From positions 18,122,715-18,186,714 of the forward strand of contig CM038720.1 in assembly GCA_021613375.1 (NCBI GenBank): a DNA stretch of 64,000 nt, in the 5' to 3' direction. Shown here one piece after another: positions 1 to 11,885 of this stretch. The notes under the pieces are model-generated. The model saw only the letters and a program-made list of their open reading frames with translations, was not told where the DNA came from and did not search any database. Source of the DNA: Megaleporinus macrocephalus (Eukaryota > Chordata > Actinopteri > Characiformes > Anostomidae). The first letter of the stretch is position 1, and each line of letters begins with the position of its first letter. The position numbers and the translations under genes are program-made.

Positions 1-1790
1 AAAGGAAGTCTTGAGTCAAGTCCCAAGTCAACACAAGTGAGTCTCAAATCAAGTCCCAAGTCAATAAAAGGAAGTCTCTTGTCAAGTCCCAAGTCTTAAA
101 CTTCAAGTCCTAGTCAAGTCACCAGATGTAACGTCATTTCAGTATTTAACACAGTTGATGCAGTTGACTAGTAGAATATTAAACGGGCATTAATATAACA
201 TTAACTATTTTAAAGTAATCACCTCATTACCAGTCCATTAGCGAGTTAAAATAGGTGTTGAAGCAGAAAAACCACTAAAAAGTGCAGGCAGTGGGCCTCG
301 AAGACCAAGGTTGAGAAACACTGCACTGTATGGAAGTATTAGTACTCCTAACACCTACAGGAATTTCAATAACATCACATTCTAAACCCATAAGTATTAA
401 TATGTGGACTGGGTCTTTCAGTTCTAACAGTATGTGTGAACTCTATAGCTCTGCATGTACTGATCAGTGTTAGGCACTTTCGTGCACTACTTGAACACTT
501 CCTGTCTGAGATGCTCTGGTTCCTAAATGCTTTAATAAAATTCACAGTGGACGGTGGAATATTTAGGAGAGAAGAACGTAGGGAGAGAGAGCTTCGTTCA
601 CATTAGCTGTTATCATTATGTCGCTAATCATTATGTAGCTAACTGCTATATGTGAAATGTACATAGCAGAGACTTGCTGTTCTTTGTGCCTCAAAAGTCG
701 AACAAAGTTTGAAGTGGTTGCAACTCCATCTGTGAGCTTGACCCCACATATCCTGCATGTTGCAGTTCTTTTTTATTGACTTCATCTTTGTAGTTGAACT
801 AGATAATATTAATTACAAAATTATCCAGTTATTTGATTAGGTTTTTCTTATTTATTATGTAAAAATAGGGTGGTGAGCAGTGTTCATTTTGACAGCAAAT
901 TTTAATTTAGTTTTAGTCGTAGTCTTTTGACTAAAATGTTATATAGTTTTAGTCATAATTTAGTCATCTGAATTGTTTTTAGTTTAAGTCTTGTTTTAGT
1001 CGACTCATTGCCATAAGAATGTCTACAAATCTACAGTCGATTCAGTCGACTAAAATATAAATGGTATAAAATGTAAATGCTTTTTTTTTCAGTTCCCTTG
1101 AATTATGGTTATATATACTTACATAAAATTAAACATTTATTAACCAGTTATGGAATATTATTCCTGTTACAATTTAACAAACAACATAAGAGGTCTTCCG
1201 TAAATGCAAAGTAAATAAGATTATTTTATCCTTGTATCACCTTCTTATTTATCTTTTCTTGATTTAATAATTGTTACTAGTGCTGTCAATCTAATTAAAT
1301 TACATGCTCTGTGGTTAACTAATCTACATTAATTGCATTTATCCACTTTTACAATTAAAATGTTTTTAATTGTGCAATTCAAATGAATTTTAGCATTACA
1401 GTAAATCACTGAATGAAAAACTGCCACATCTCTAGATCAGTGTTTACTAGAGACACTGCACATTAGGTACACTAATTCAATGTAAATAAAACTAGTTCAT
1501 CTGTTTTGTGCACTTTCTAGTGTGTACCGAGAGATTTGGCACATGATAATCTAACACAGATGGTTGGAGTTAGCTAGCTAGTTTCCCGGCTCTGGTCCCT
1601 GCACATATAGCAGTTCATCCCTGCTTCATAGCTGTAGCATTCTTTTTTGTTTTTGTTTAGTTATCGTCTCGATTCCAAGTCCAAGTCATGTAAAGGTAAA
1701 GTCTAAGTCAAGTCGCAAGTCTTAAGTGATGTTGTCAAGTCACAAGTCAACAGTTTAGTGATGTGACTCGAATTCACACGTCTGCCTATC
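1..1790. mobile_element. Decayed hAT-type element with nested repeats
   Basis: Both ends carry degenerate CAAGTC-type short repeats in the same orientation (about 1-125 and 1670-1785), an arrangement seen near the ends of some fish hAT transposons. Between them lies a minus-strand BED zinc-finger remnant (about 675-765). The interior also holds two other short repeat types: a tract rich in TTTTAGTC and its complement (about 881-1060), and a stretch starting TAGTGCTGTCAATC (about 1277-1370), both resembling short interspersed repeats common in fish. The left boundary may lie outside the window. No open transposase frame survives. The hAT assignment rests on the BED remnant plus the terminal repeats and is inference. 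Confidence 0.5.
672..768 (-). pseudogene. BED zinc-finger remnant of a hAT transposase
   Basis: Read on the minus strand, one frame gives a peptide with CRICGVKL, then TTSNFVRLLRHKE. This matches the BED finger layout: a Cys-x2-Cys pair, a Thr/Ser-Asn aromatic core and a Leu-x-x-His helix. BED fingers form the DNA-binding N-terminus of many hAT transposases. An in-frame stop lies a few codons before the first cysteine and the second histidine is not in its usual place, so this is a dead fragment. No DDE catalytic core or dimerisation region was recognised nearby. A domesticated BED gene is unlikely given the stops. Confidence 0.5.
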
Positions 1791-4700
1791 AGCACCACTG
1801 TATTGTGGCATTCCCCTTTAAAATACAGTTTCTGGAGTTAGAGGTTCTTCTAAAACATTTAATACTACAAAATTCTCTACTGTACCCCAAATACTGTGTA
1901 TTGTACAAACTATATGCATTATAGTAATAATTACATACATTTAAATGTTTTGCTTACAACTTATATGATGTATTGAGCTCATAAGTAGAAGTCATTTGCA
2001 TATAATATATGGTTTCAAATGTTAATATTGCTACTGTAGTTTAGCTATTATGTAAAGAAAAAACAATTGCTTGTGTGGGAGAGATCTCCCTGTCCCTTCG
2101 AACTCCATTTGTATTGCAGATTCAATCAGATCAGAAAGTATTACCAAACACTCTTGCTGACGGTTGGACAACAAAGGATTTAGATTTTCTTCCCCATCTC
2201 CACCAGTTTGTAGAAAATAGCTCTAGTGACTTGACACTTTTCTAAAAGCAGGCTAAGCGTGAGTGAACACTATCTGCTCTCTATTGTGCTTCTCAGGTTT
2301 GCAGTCACTGTTCCTTATAAGTACAACACCATGAAAAATTCACCATGAGGTTATTGCTGAAAAGGATATGAAATTTTAAAGATGGTTGTCAGATGAAGGT
2401 ATAAAAAGCTCCCTGGGTGAAGGAAGCACTCTATTTATATAGTTGCTCACTCCAGAGACAATGTAAGCAGCATTTCTGGAGTAACTCAGCATCGCAAGGC
2501 ACGTCAACAAAGATCATGTAAGCGGCGATCAAATAACTGTTTTATTAACCTTTTTAATCTCATATGTAGATATTTAAGGGTTTATTATTAAATATCCAGA
2601 ATACTGTGCAAGACAGCTATTACATATTTGATGTATTAGACCATATGAAGTTCTCTTAAGGGCTGGTCGTAGTTTGAATATGTAAAGATTCTAAGGTTGT
2701 CTTAAATACTATTTTTTGGCTCTGGACCTTTAGCAGCAATCAAAAGCAGTCACAGTGTGGCTTCTCTCCAGCTACCCGGCCCATTATCCTCTCCTAGCTA
2801 GGGGTTAGCAGCACAGTTCATGCATAGGTTAACCAGCACTTTACAAAGGTGGTCTAACTTGAGCTATGAAGTGCTACTTGGCCACCTTAGTCTAAGTACA
2901 GTGGGGCACTGTTTGTAGGCACGCTGGAAGGTGCTGTCTAGCACGGCATTGGTAGATGTTCACTGCTGTGAGTTCACAGGATGTCAGTAATAACAGAGTA
3001 ATTAAACGGTATTAATATAGTACAACCACATGCTGATAAATGTACAGTGGTGTCTCCATGATGAGCTGTTAGTAGCTAATTTTTTCAAGAAAAAAAAAGT
3101 CTACATACAGGGGGAGTGGTGGGTTTTTAGGGGTAGAGCAGAGGGCTCTGTTTTTAACGGTCAGCACTGAAGAGGCTGTGTTTCTTCTTGTCACGTTTGG
3201 TGTCGTTTTCAGAAAATAAAAAATTAAGCTTGTTATAAACTGTAAAATTGGATTGTCAAGGTTTCTCCTTCAAACATATACAGTATTTTGCAGCGTTTGT
3301 TAATAGCTGCATTAGCCAAAAAACTCAAAGCAATACAAAAAAAAAAAAATTAAAAAAAAAAAATTAAAACTGACTACCTACCCAGACAAATATTCAGGCC
3401 CAGTCCTAAAAGATAAATAAAAACACATAATGTGAATATTCTGTATAATATTTATACCAACAATCATTTCTAAAGTTTCCTTTTCTAACAGTGCACCTGA
3501 ATGTTGATTGAAATGTTACAGGTGCAATTACTTACAATCCTCATTGAGTGTTTAGCAGGAGCTGGCCAGACTGGGCCTACAGCACGCCACAGGTTTGTGT
3601 GAGTCTGTGTGTGTGTGTGTGAGTGTGTACACTCAGAAATGCCGTTGCTGCTTAATGTAATCCGCAGCATCTCCGACGTGCTGAAAATCATAACACTGAA
3701 TATGCATTAGTATTCTGCGCGCTGCGTGTTGGGGCTATATATCAGGTGCTGTGTTCCTGCGCATCAGCGTCCGTCAGATGTTATTCTGTCGCCTGCCGAG
3801 GTTACTGGGGTCAACATCCACCCACATGCTCACACACACACATACGGAAAGCTTTGCTTTTGAGATGAGGATCATATGCAATGCTAAAAAGCAGCTTAGC
3901 AATGATAACATCAAATGTATCACTGATTGATGTTATTCATTCTACAGATTCTGTTCTACAGTCTACAGATGTGTAAAATGTTAGCACTTATGTGCTACAA
4001 CCTCATAACTTTGCTACAACCTTTATAAATGTCAGGTGATTTTTACATTATGTGAGCACTTTGTTATAAAAAATGATAGAAATGCTTCAGAATTACATTA
4101 ATATACATTTTGCAAATAATGACTAATGACTAAACACATTTCATTAGTATTAGTTTCTATTTCTTAGAGTCATAGTGCCAGTTGTGTTTACTTTGCAAGT
4201 ATTATATTCATTCTTTTATTTCACTAATAACTTTTGGTTGAAAACAAACAGGATAAAACATTACACTTTTGGATTGTTTATACTGATTATTCTTTAGATG
4301 GCAGTGTTTTTAGCCTTGAATGTCTGTATATAATGTGGAACTGTGAAAATGTTAAATGCAAAATGTTAAATGCACTTGTGATAGCTTAGTGCTAACATAC
4401 TATTTGAAATCCAATAAGGGAGCTAGAAGAAGCTAGCGTCATTGTACTGTTCATCACTGAATTCGTAAATGTGTAATTCTTTTCATAAATATAATTGTGC
4501 TTGTTTTCTTAACACAACCAAGGCATAAAGTATTCCATCAGTGCTCCACTGATAAGACTGATACAGCTTTATGTACTGCTTAAGCTTTGATATGGAAAAT
4601 TTATCTATTTATTAATGTGTTAGTGTGTTTTTCTAGGAATATAATGCAATATGTTATGAGTGTCCAAAATAAAAATGCATAAATCAAAGAATTCATGTAA

Positions 4701-6044
4701 AAAGTGAAAACAATCAATAATTTTAGCCATTTAGCATCCCCGTTCCAGGACTTGCTCTCGTAAATTTTCCCTCTGGCATTATGTAGATATGTATGGAAAA
4801 AACAAGATGTCTAGATATGATTTTTCCTATGACAATGATAAATTGCAAAACAGACACTGTATTTTCTGCCATACATTCTGTTATATCACATGATGTTTTC
4901 ACTCGAGTGCCCATATTATCATAAGTTAAATAATTTTTCTATTTTTAGACCAGATTTTATGCTGTTTAATGCCATATATGCATTCTCTTATTATTCTGAT
5001 GCCACACTGTGTTGGAGGAACTGAGTCAAGTGCTTATAGCAAAATATGTTCAGTATTTTCCTCATTAAATAAAGAAGCTAAAGTGGAAACAAAAGCAGCG
5101 AACGATTTAACATACATTCATCAGTTAATGTTTCCCACCTAACAAGTGCTGCACAACATGCAACAATTACACATAACAACACGTGACAGCACTCATGTCC
5201 ATCTTGACGGTCATTTCTCTTTGGTGAAAGAAGCATGTGTCCCCTCTCTCCCCACCATCCTATGCCCTTTCTGTGGTCCACTCCAACCCCTCTCCAGTGT
5301 AATTGGACCAGAGTTGAGTCCACTGTTCCAGTGCTCATATTTGGCTCGGGCGCTACGGTTTCCCCCAGCCCAGCAGCGTACATAATAGGTGGCAGTTAGG
5401 AATCAGGGGGGCTATTTGCTTGATCGTCACGTCCAGTTTGCTCACTGTCAAAGTCCCCCCCACCAACACCCGCCTTCAGCTGCTGGCACAATTGTATCTC
5501 CCTGGCTAGCACTGTCAGTCAAGTGCCACCGGCAGATGGTGAGGAATGGACAGAGAGAAAAAGAGAAGGCGGACAGTCTTTTTTCAGGCGGCTGTGGCCA
5601 AGCCTGTCGCTCTGCTGACCCTGACACCACACACACTGCCCCATAGTATGGAGGGCAAATGAAGACAGACAGCGCTTTGGACTCTATTCACACATGCACA
5701 GTGATGTGGGAAAGAAATGAAGACCCCAACTGACTCTGAATGAAATTCAAATGCTGTAATTAAGCATTTTAAAAAAAGAGGTTGGAAAACATCTAACACT
5801 GAGTCCCAGTTTAACTGAGTGGTCTTGTAATAATAAGTAAAAATACACTCACTTTTAAAAGGACATTCCAGTTCACACTTAGACTGATCTAAAAACATAT
5901 TTATGTAAGAGCAGTGATATTCAAATTCAAATAGTGAAATAAAATTACAGTGATGCTTTGTAAATCCTTTATCATTTTGTAAATATCAAAGAAAATATTT
6001 GACATTAAAATATGACCTGATCTTCATTTCATTTACAACAATGG
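1791..6044. other. Intergenic DNA, no gene seen
   Basis: AT-rich non-coding sequence. It holds A-rich runs near 3339-3366, a short TG repeat at about 3604-3628, and otherwise no repeat or exon that I can name. The stretch around 5140-5660 is more GC-rich and free of obvious repeats, with short overlapping frames on both strands that resemble no known protein. Confidence 0.5.
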
Positions 6045-7950
6045 ATAAAGAAAATCCAGTAAACCAAAAAAAAAAAAGTTTTTATTATTTTATTAAACTA
6101 AATGATCTAGCATTGAATGCCTCTGTTGGCATCAGTATATGAACCACTGCTTTCTGGTGAGATCACTTTGAACAGCAAAGACTTGAACATAACGGGTTAT
6201 GTGAATAGTGAGCCATTGCTTTCAACTGTGTTTCAATTCTGATTTGTTGATGGGCTTTCTTAGGGCCATACCTTAATGTCCTACTTCAACATTTCTATTG
6301 GTTTAAGGTCTGGAGCCAGAGTCAAGAATGTGTAGCTTCATCAAGTACTGGAAAGCTGTCTGGGCCCAATAGCAGCCCCTAATCATGACGCTGCCACAGC
6401 AGTATTTCACAGTTAGGATAAGGTTGTTCCGCTAGAATGTGGGACTTGGTTTTGCCAAACACATCCTCTATTTAAGCCTGAAAGATCTGTCTTCTCTGTC
6501 TACATAACACTATTTTAGTATCTTCTGGCTCATCCCGGTGGTCTTTTGAAAACTTTAAACAAGCTGAAATATTCTTCCTGGAGATAAGTAGATTTAGTAT
6601 GCATGTTATTATTCCATACAACCTGGTTTTATTTGGTGTTTGCCTGATTGCTGACTTATGAACACTGACATTAGCCAGTATAAGAGAGACCTGCAGATTG
6701 TTAGATGTTTACGTAGTGATCTCCCAGAATATTCTATGCCAGGGGTATTGAATTAGAATTCAGTAAGGTCCAGTTAGAGGAGATCTCCTCAGGCCATGGT
6801 CTGAGGAGTACTCTGTCACTGTGTCACTGTGTACTCTGTATGTAGTTGTAATGACAATAAAACCCACTTGACTTGAACTTGACTTGACTTGACTTGGACC
6901 GTTATCATTTCTAACTTCTTTTATGATTCAGTGCTAAATCCTGTATACTAAATTATCAGCATTGTATACCATCAGCAACTGAAAGACAAACTTATTACAA
7001 ATACAGTTCAGTATATTTCAGTAAATATACTCTTTGAATGCTGAACTGAATTATTTATAAAACTACAAATAAATGTTTTTGTCCTTACTTTAAGTACAAA
7101 CAAGAGCCACATTTAAAAAACAGATTCCTTTTTAAAAAGTGCATCTTAAAGTGTTTATTTATAGAGAAACTAAATAAAATGTACGTCTTCTTGTTAACTC
7201 AGCTTCACAGATTGACATGTTGGTTTTACACAGTAGTATTCTTCAAAACTAGACGAGCAGGTCCATTCCATAACCGTTCCTGGTTAAACAGACAGTTTTC
7301 GCTGTGGACTTTTCTGTTTTTAGAGCACGTTATTCTTTCTTACTCACTTTAGTCTCCGGCTGCTGTTTCTCACTTCCTACCTATGTGCACGCGCCTCACT
7401 ATCCAATGTGCACAGATCTGATTGGCTAAGGAGCGCCTTCGGTGTTTACTGCGCCATAAAGCCGGTATACCGTAAAGACAAGAAAAGCTCCGCCGATAAA
7501 AATAAACACAGTCAAAATTAAACCATTCTCAATAGTTTATCGGTTTGGGTCCGCAATGGACAACGTCTGGGTCCGAATCCGGCCTATTAGTCGGCCTATT
7601 AGTGACCCCTGTTCTATGCCTTAGTCATGGAGCCTTGGAGTTTTGTTGGATGACCTTCAGGGAAGGGTAGCAGTGGTGTACCTGAGCTATTGTTCCTCCA
7701 TTACCTGCCTGACAGTGACTCAGTAAAACTCACCAGAAATACTTATTTTACTGAGACATGGCATGCACTAACAGATGTGTGTGGTAAAATCTGACTTCAG
7801 TGGTGATATTTTATGGGCAGCCACACTGATTGACCTCTAATTAATAAAATCTCCTGATATCCCAAAAGTGCCACGTATAAAAACTCCTCCGGTACTGGGT
7901 ACCCTATGAGAACAGGGACTCTTATTCACTAAATTCTTGTTTTAAGATTA
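6045..7950 (-). mobile_element. Decayed Tc1/mariner-like transposon, split by a later insertion
   Basis: On the minus strand at about 6371-6413 one frame gives TVKYCCGSVMIRGC, a worn version of the TVKHGGGSVMVWGC block that sits in the Tc1 transposase catalytic domain. Nucleotide text from about 6240 to 6735 and again from 7620 to about 7720 reads as one continuous Tc1-like element in antisense, including parts that would encode the paired-type N-terminal helix-turn-helix region. Several frameshifts and stops make it inactive. The two parts are separated by an 872-bp hAT-type insertion at 6740-7611. Outer boundaries are approximate; no clean terminal inverted repeats were identified. Confidence 0.6.
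6740..7611. mobile_element. Non-autonomous hAT-type element with 8-bp target duplication
   Basis: The element begins CAGGGGT and ends ACCCCTG, a perfect 7-bp terminal inverted repeat. It is flanked on both sides by TTCTATGC (6732-6739 and 7612-7619), an 8-bp direct repeat, which is the hallmark target-site duplication of hAT transposons. The duplicated bases belong to the surrounding Tc1-like element, so the insertion is younger. The interior contains no transposase frame, has an ACTTG-type short tandem tract at 6866-6896, and ends in a CCGAATCCGGCC-type segment. It was probably mobilised in trans by a related autonomous element. Confidence 0.8.
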
Positions 7951-10900
7951 TTTTGGTCTAAAATAAAAAGCTTTAACTCAAACGTGAGAGATGAGCGCAG
8001 CAGCATAGCAGTCCAGGTGATGTCACCAACAAAACAGAATAACAGCCCCCCAACCCCCCCATGTGCTCCTCCCTATTCACCGGCAGTAAGTCTAAGAGAT
8101 TCCAACAGTTTTTCTCTGCTGCTAATCACGCAGAGAGATAGCCAGTGATGATATTAGCAGTTGTTAACAATGAATTCTGCCTCAGTGCACAATTGCGTAC
8201 ATGCCTACGTTCTCAGGCACAGGAGTCTGGAGATAATTATAGATCTAAGGGATGGAAATCCATGGGATTGTCAAGAAGATAATGAGGGGAAAATAAGTGC
8301 TGAGCTGGTCTCGCAGTAGATTTTTATCTTAGTGAGAAACATCTTAATAAAGTTAACAGCGCGGAATGCAAATGCAATGCAAATGACTACAGCCCACTGA
8401 AATGTCCTGCACTTGGGAGTGGACTGGATAGAGATAACATTGTTTTATTTATTTTAGTAGGAGGGGGAGACGCCTGTGAGAGAGGAGTGAATTTGAATGC
8501 ATTAACAAGAGAAAGCAGGCGAGGGGGAGGGGCTACATCTTCATCATCTTGCACACTTTCACTGTCGGATTTCATCAAGTCTTTGTTGAGCTAGCATGTG
8601 CTTCTCTACATGTTACGAGTAAGTCAAACTGTCAGCGCATACATTCAAAGCGGCGTTAGAGTTGTGTCTTCATAATGCACTGAAACCAAAATCGGAACGC
8701 TTAAATGCTTCAGGTACTGAAACGGGAGGAGTTCAAAATCCTTTCTTGTTAGCATAGTAAAAACAGTACACGTCAGGAAGAGATGCTTTGATGTGAGTCC
8801 CATGCAGGTGATTCTCGGTGACAGAATCTACCACTTCCACCAAGCTGCCAATGACAGTATGTGTGAACTGGAAACTTGCTATTCGTCTTTAGCACTTGAA
8901 GCTTTAACGCTAAATCATCCACCTTATACCCCAAACAGTCGATCAGCCAAGAGGAACATGATGTGTTAAGTTTGCTTCTTTAAGCTAGTTGTAGCTAATT
9001 ACTGGTGATGGGTATTAGGATTCTATACTGATATCAATACTCATACTTATCAGTACTCTAATTAACACATATTTTGGTACAAAGACATGACATAAAAAGA
9101 TGTGAGAGGATCGCATTTATTTCCATACAGCTATCAACCATATTCAATACAAAACCAAACATACTGTAGCTATTTATGCTACGTTAACTACCAAATATGA
9201 ATTATGTGCAACTTAATATCAGTACCTTCCCTAATTTAGACTATCTGAACATCCTAAGTACTTTTTTAATGCTGAAAACATTTTATGATTAGAACTTTCA
9301 GGTTATCAAATTTTTCTACCTGTAGTTTTAACACAAGGCTGAACTCGCTTAATAGTTGCCGGCTTCTTGTTTGAATTTTCCTGTGCCACCTTAAATGGTG
9401 TGGCAGTTACTATTATTATAATGCTTAAGATGCCAGCATACAACTGGTGGACAGGAACAATTTTAGTATGGCTTTGGTACAGCTAACATGCTACTGTTTG
9501 ATTTGAATGGTTTCATTTGAAAAGTCTAAATTTTCCATTAAATTTTCAAGTTGGGAAACTTGAAAGAGTCTCACTAACCCTGACCTCAAAATCCAAGATG
9601 GCCGCAGTGCTGCAGGATCACAATGTTTATTAGCATTTCTGTCTATGTATGTGTTATTAAATCAGGTGTATAACAGTACTGACCATCTTCCACCTGTGGA
9701 CATGTAGCCACAATGTTTAGATTTGCAAAACACACAAAAAATGATGCACATGTACAGTTATTAGCTGGTATTGCTGACATTGGCTAATGGCCAACCAGGC
9801 TAGGGAGCAAACTGACTCTGTTCCGAATACCTGACTTAACCAAATATTCAACTTTCACCAGCAATAAAAAATCTAATACAAAAAAAAAATGATGAAAGTG
9901 ATGCCAGGCCAACCAAACATTCACAATGAAATATAAAGTGCAGCTTTGTGCGCAAGTTTGGTTAGAAACTTACATTATAGTTAAATATTAAATACAGTGA
10001 TTTTGCCCAGTACTGGTTAGCGGTCATCGGTTTGACAATGGTTTATCATTATCATGTTAAATATCACTACAATAAACTTCTCCAAAGATATTGAGGGAAT
10101 TTGATTTGAACACAGACTGACTGCATGTTTTATCACAAGCAGGGCAGAATTAGCTTTTCTTAATTTCGAGCAACACAGCAAGTAAAATATTGAAATAAAT
10201 ACCATACCATATAAAATATACAATATTCATAGTTTAACATAGTATTTTTAAGGGGCACTGCTGGTTCTGTTTTTTCTGTTCCAACTTATCAAGCCAAAAA
10301 ATAACTACAAATTGTGATACTTATTGTTAAAATGTCTTCAAATATTGTAACATGAATATTTTTGCCATAATGCTCACCCCTAAAACTGAAACTGATTCTT
10401 ATTCTATCAATGCACCCCTTGTTTGATTTGTTACTTTAGATTTGCCTATGTTCTGATGCCTTATGGGACACTGTTACCTACTGTAAAATTGGACAGCATG
10501 AACACTGTATTTGCAGTGTATTAATCATGATTTAATAAGATAATGAGAAAAAATAACAAGAAAATATCTCAAATAACAACAGCGAAAAAAGCAATGATAT
10601 TTAATGTATGATATGATATATGATATTATATATTGTATATGGTATTACACATATATTTCATATAGAGCTACAAGGGAGAGTGGACGTCTGCATTTCATGT
10701 TAGCTTCATTAGCATCTCAGCTTCAGAACAAAACTCCAAACATTGCGGAAACATACTGGAAAACTGTGTAAATTACGATTTATTTATTTAACACTTAACC
10801 ACCTTATCATATCAGACAGTTTGTTAAAAATAGGTTCAGGTCACAGTCCGCTCTGAAATTTGAAAGCTTTTTGCTCTATTTGAGAGCATGTGTCTGGCCA

Positions 10901-11767
10901 GCACCTGTCAGAATTAGCATAATCCAGCAACTTCATTAAATGATAAAGAATTTACTTCATAAAGACTTTCCTGTTCCTCTTTACTCTGATGAAGTCCACT
11001 ACGAGGCAAGCGACTCGCCTGGAAAGAAGTGGGCAAATAGTCAATGTAGACTGTAGGTTTTTGTAATAAGTCTTCATTTCTGTAAGATTTTGCAGATGCA
11101 TCATAAGAATGGTGAGTGTTAAACATGCAGTGCGACAACAATATTACAGTTAAAGATATAATGAAGCAATAATAAATATAAGAAACAGAAAACAGCCCAG
11201 TGTGCATGAGAAGTAAACTGAGTGTGTAATTTTTTTTACACCAGCGTAACAAAGACTTTTACACCAGCATGTTCAGAGAAAGAAATTTGAACCCATTAAT
11301 GTTCACTGTTTCAACATTCTTATTTCTACTTCAATTGATTACAGTTTAAGAAACACTTTTTGTTTTCACAGACAATTATGACCAAGTATCTGTGGGCGAG
11401 GAGACAAGTTAAACATCTAACAAATCGCTGACCTTAAAGGTGCCATAAAACTCATTTGTTCTCTATTTAAATCGTTCTGATGTTCTGTGTAGAAGGCATG
11501 TGACTTTAGTCGGGATGAAAAATGACAATAACAGCCTATGGTTTGGTTCTAGAATGAAAAACTCACACAGCATGGCTGCGCCTTGCAGGTTGCTGCTGGG
11601 ACTGTGTTGCTAATAAATGTGGAACTGCTTCTCTCTTTAGTGTCAAACGCTGAGTGAAGCTGCTCGATATTGTTCAGGTTTGAGAAACTGTCTAGAGTGA
11701 AATATGCAGACTGTGAATTAAATTTGTACCAGAACCTGTAAAAGATGGGGAAGCTGAAGTTCCTATT
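7951..11767. other. Intergenic DNA with scattered short repeats, no gene seen
   Basis: Mostly AT-rich. A degenerate segment at about 9005-9070 resembles a common fish repeat rich in GATACT/AGTATC. A segment at 9240-9425 resembles, in inverse orientation, sequence at about 20740-21030, so it probably belongs to a dispersed family. An AT-rich GATAT/TATAT tract lies at about 10600-10660. No exon-like frame was recognised. Confidence 0.45.
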
Positions 11768-11885
11768 CACCAGCTTGTTTTGCTAATTTTCCATTCCACC
11801 TTAAACGGTGCTGCAGTTACACTCTGCTACCTGTACAAGCTGTAGCATTTAAGGTGGAATGGAACATTTGATTAAGAAGCTGGTG
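11768..11885. repeat. Hairpin-forming inverted repeat
   Basis: The left arm (about 11768-11815, beginning CACCAGCTTG) and the right arm (about 11838-11885, ending AAGCTGGTG) are imperfect reverse complements around a short loop. Each carries a version of TTCCATTCCACCTTAAA. Related single arms occur near 9390-9420 and 20820-20860, so this is probably a small foldback transposon (MITE-like) and not a unique site. Confidence 0.55.
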
